This document shows, one piece after another, positions 63,977 to 64,000 of a DNA stretch of 64,000 nt. Location of the stretch: the NCBI RefSeq assembly GCF_019049675.1, contig NZ_JAFMOW010000059.1, positions 62,001 through 126,000 of the forward strand, given 5' to 3'. Positions within the stretch are counted from its first letter, which is position 1; every line of letters begins with the position of its first letter. The translations under genes were made by a program, and so were the position numbers. The notes below the pieces were generated by a model, which was not told the DNA's origin, did no database searches, and worked only from the letters and a program-made list of their open reading frames with translations. The stretch is from Rahnella bonaserana. Its GTDB lineage: Bacteria; Pseudomonadota; Gammaproteobacteria; Enterobacterales; Enterobacteriaceae.

Positions 63977-64000
63977 TTATGCCCAGAGCAACAGGGTGTA
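63977..64000 (-). CDS. tyrS: Probable 3' tip of tyrS (tyrosyl-tRNA synthetase), rest outside window
   Basis: Only eight codons are inside the window: YTLLLWA and a stop. This resembles the C-terminus of TyrS (NYCL..W.), and tyrS precedes pdxY in E. coli. The call rests mainly on gene order. Confidence 0.45.
   Translation of the reverse strand, partial: YTLLLWA

Overview
The window looks like the chromosome of an enterobacterium. It carries the standard Enterobacterales backbone: hemB, ycjF-ycjX-pspDCBA/pspF, sapABCDF, dtpA, gstA-pdxY (probably followed by tyrS), opgB, ryhB and a tRNA-Asn. The dense metabolic accessory clusters, and the divergence from E. coli in the places I could compare from memory, suggest a Yersiniaceae/Rahnella-like plant or soil member. 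That placement is inference; nothing here fixes the genus.

Layout. (1) 1-8470: a gallate / protocatechuate-type ring-cleavage cluster. It holds an aromatic-acid MFS carrier (cut by the window edge), an extradiol gallate dioxygenase, a pyrone-dicarboxylate hydrolase-like amidohydrolase, a type II dehydroquinase, a LysR regulator with two tandem helix-turn-helix domains, galB, galC, galD and a DUF1932 dehydrogenase. Together they would take up an aromatic acid, open the ring and deliver pyruvate and oxaloacetate. (2) 8491-8862: a non-coding element with 21-bp perfect inverted terminal arms and a row of small GNA-loop hairpins. (3) 8879-16046: a D-Ala-D-Ala uptake and cleavage operon (ddpXABCDF type) headed by an RpiR regulator. 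(4) 16395-17793: tRNA-Asn, a HigBA toxin-antitoxin pair and a chromosomal hok/Sok type I toxin-antitoxin locus whose 50-codon toxin is easily missed. (5) 17975-30087: a FAD amine/amino-acid oxidase, a MetQNI-type importer, opgB and the livKHMGF branched-chain amino-acid importer.

(6) 30538-34021: a small lipoprotein, a chemoreceptor and hemB. (7) 34238-38310: a compact peptide-export island. A CvaB-like C39-peptidase ABC exporter and a CvaA-like adaptor stand divergent to a 63-residue precursor with a GA-type double-glycine leader and its own terminator. No immunity gene is visible. This is the best candidate for an undescribed system. (8) 38353-43713: ycjF, ycjX and the phage-shock operon, with pspF divergent across a sigma-54 promoter. 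(9) 43719-45187: the iron-responsive sRNA RyhB with a Fur box, and a COG0523 zinc GTPase behind a Zur-like operator. (10) 45360-50682: sapABCDF. (11) 50935-54233: a two-domain AhpD-like protein and dtpA.

(12) 54353-62148: an accessory block between dtpA and gstA, which are neighbours in E. coli. It holds three c-di-GMP genes, an AraC regulator, a small membrane protein and a DapA paralogue. (13) 62322-64000: gstA, pdxY and probably the 3' tip of tyrS.

Most ATP-driven importers here (ddp, met-like, liv, sap) serve peptides and amino acids, so the region leans toward scavenging nitrogen and cell-wall peptides plus aromatic carbon. All family assignments come from reading the sequence and from memory of the families; no database search was run.
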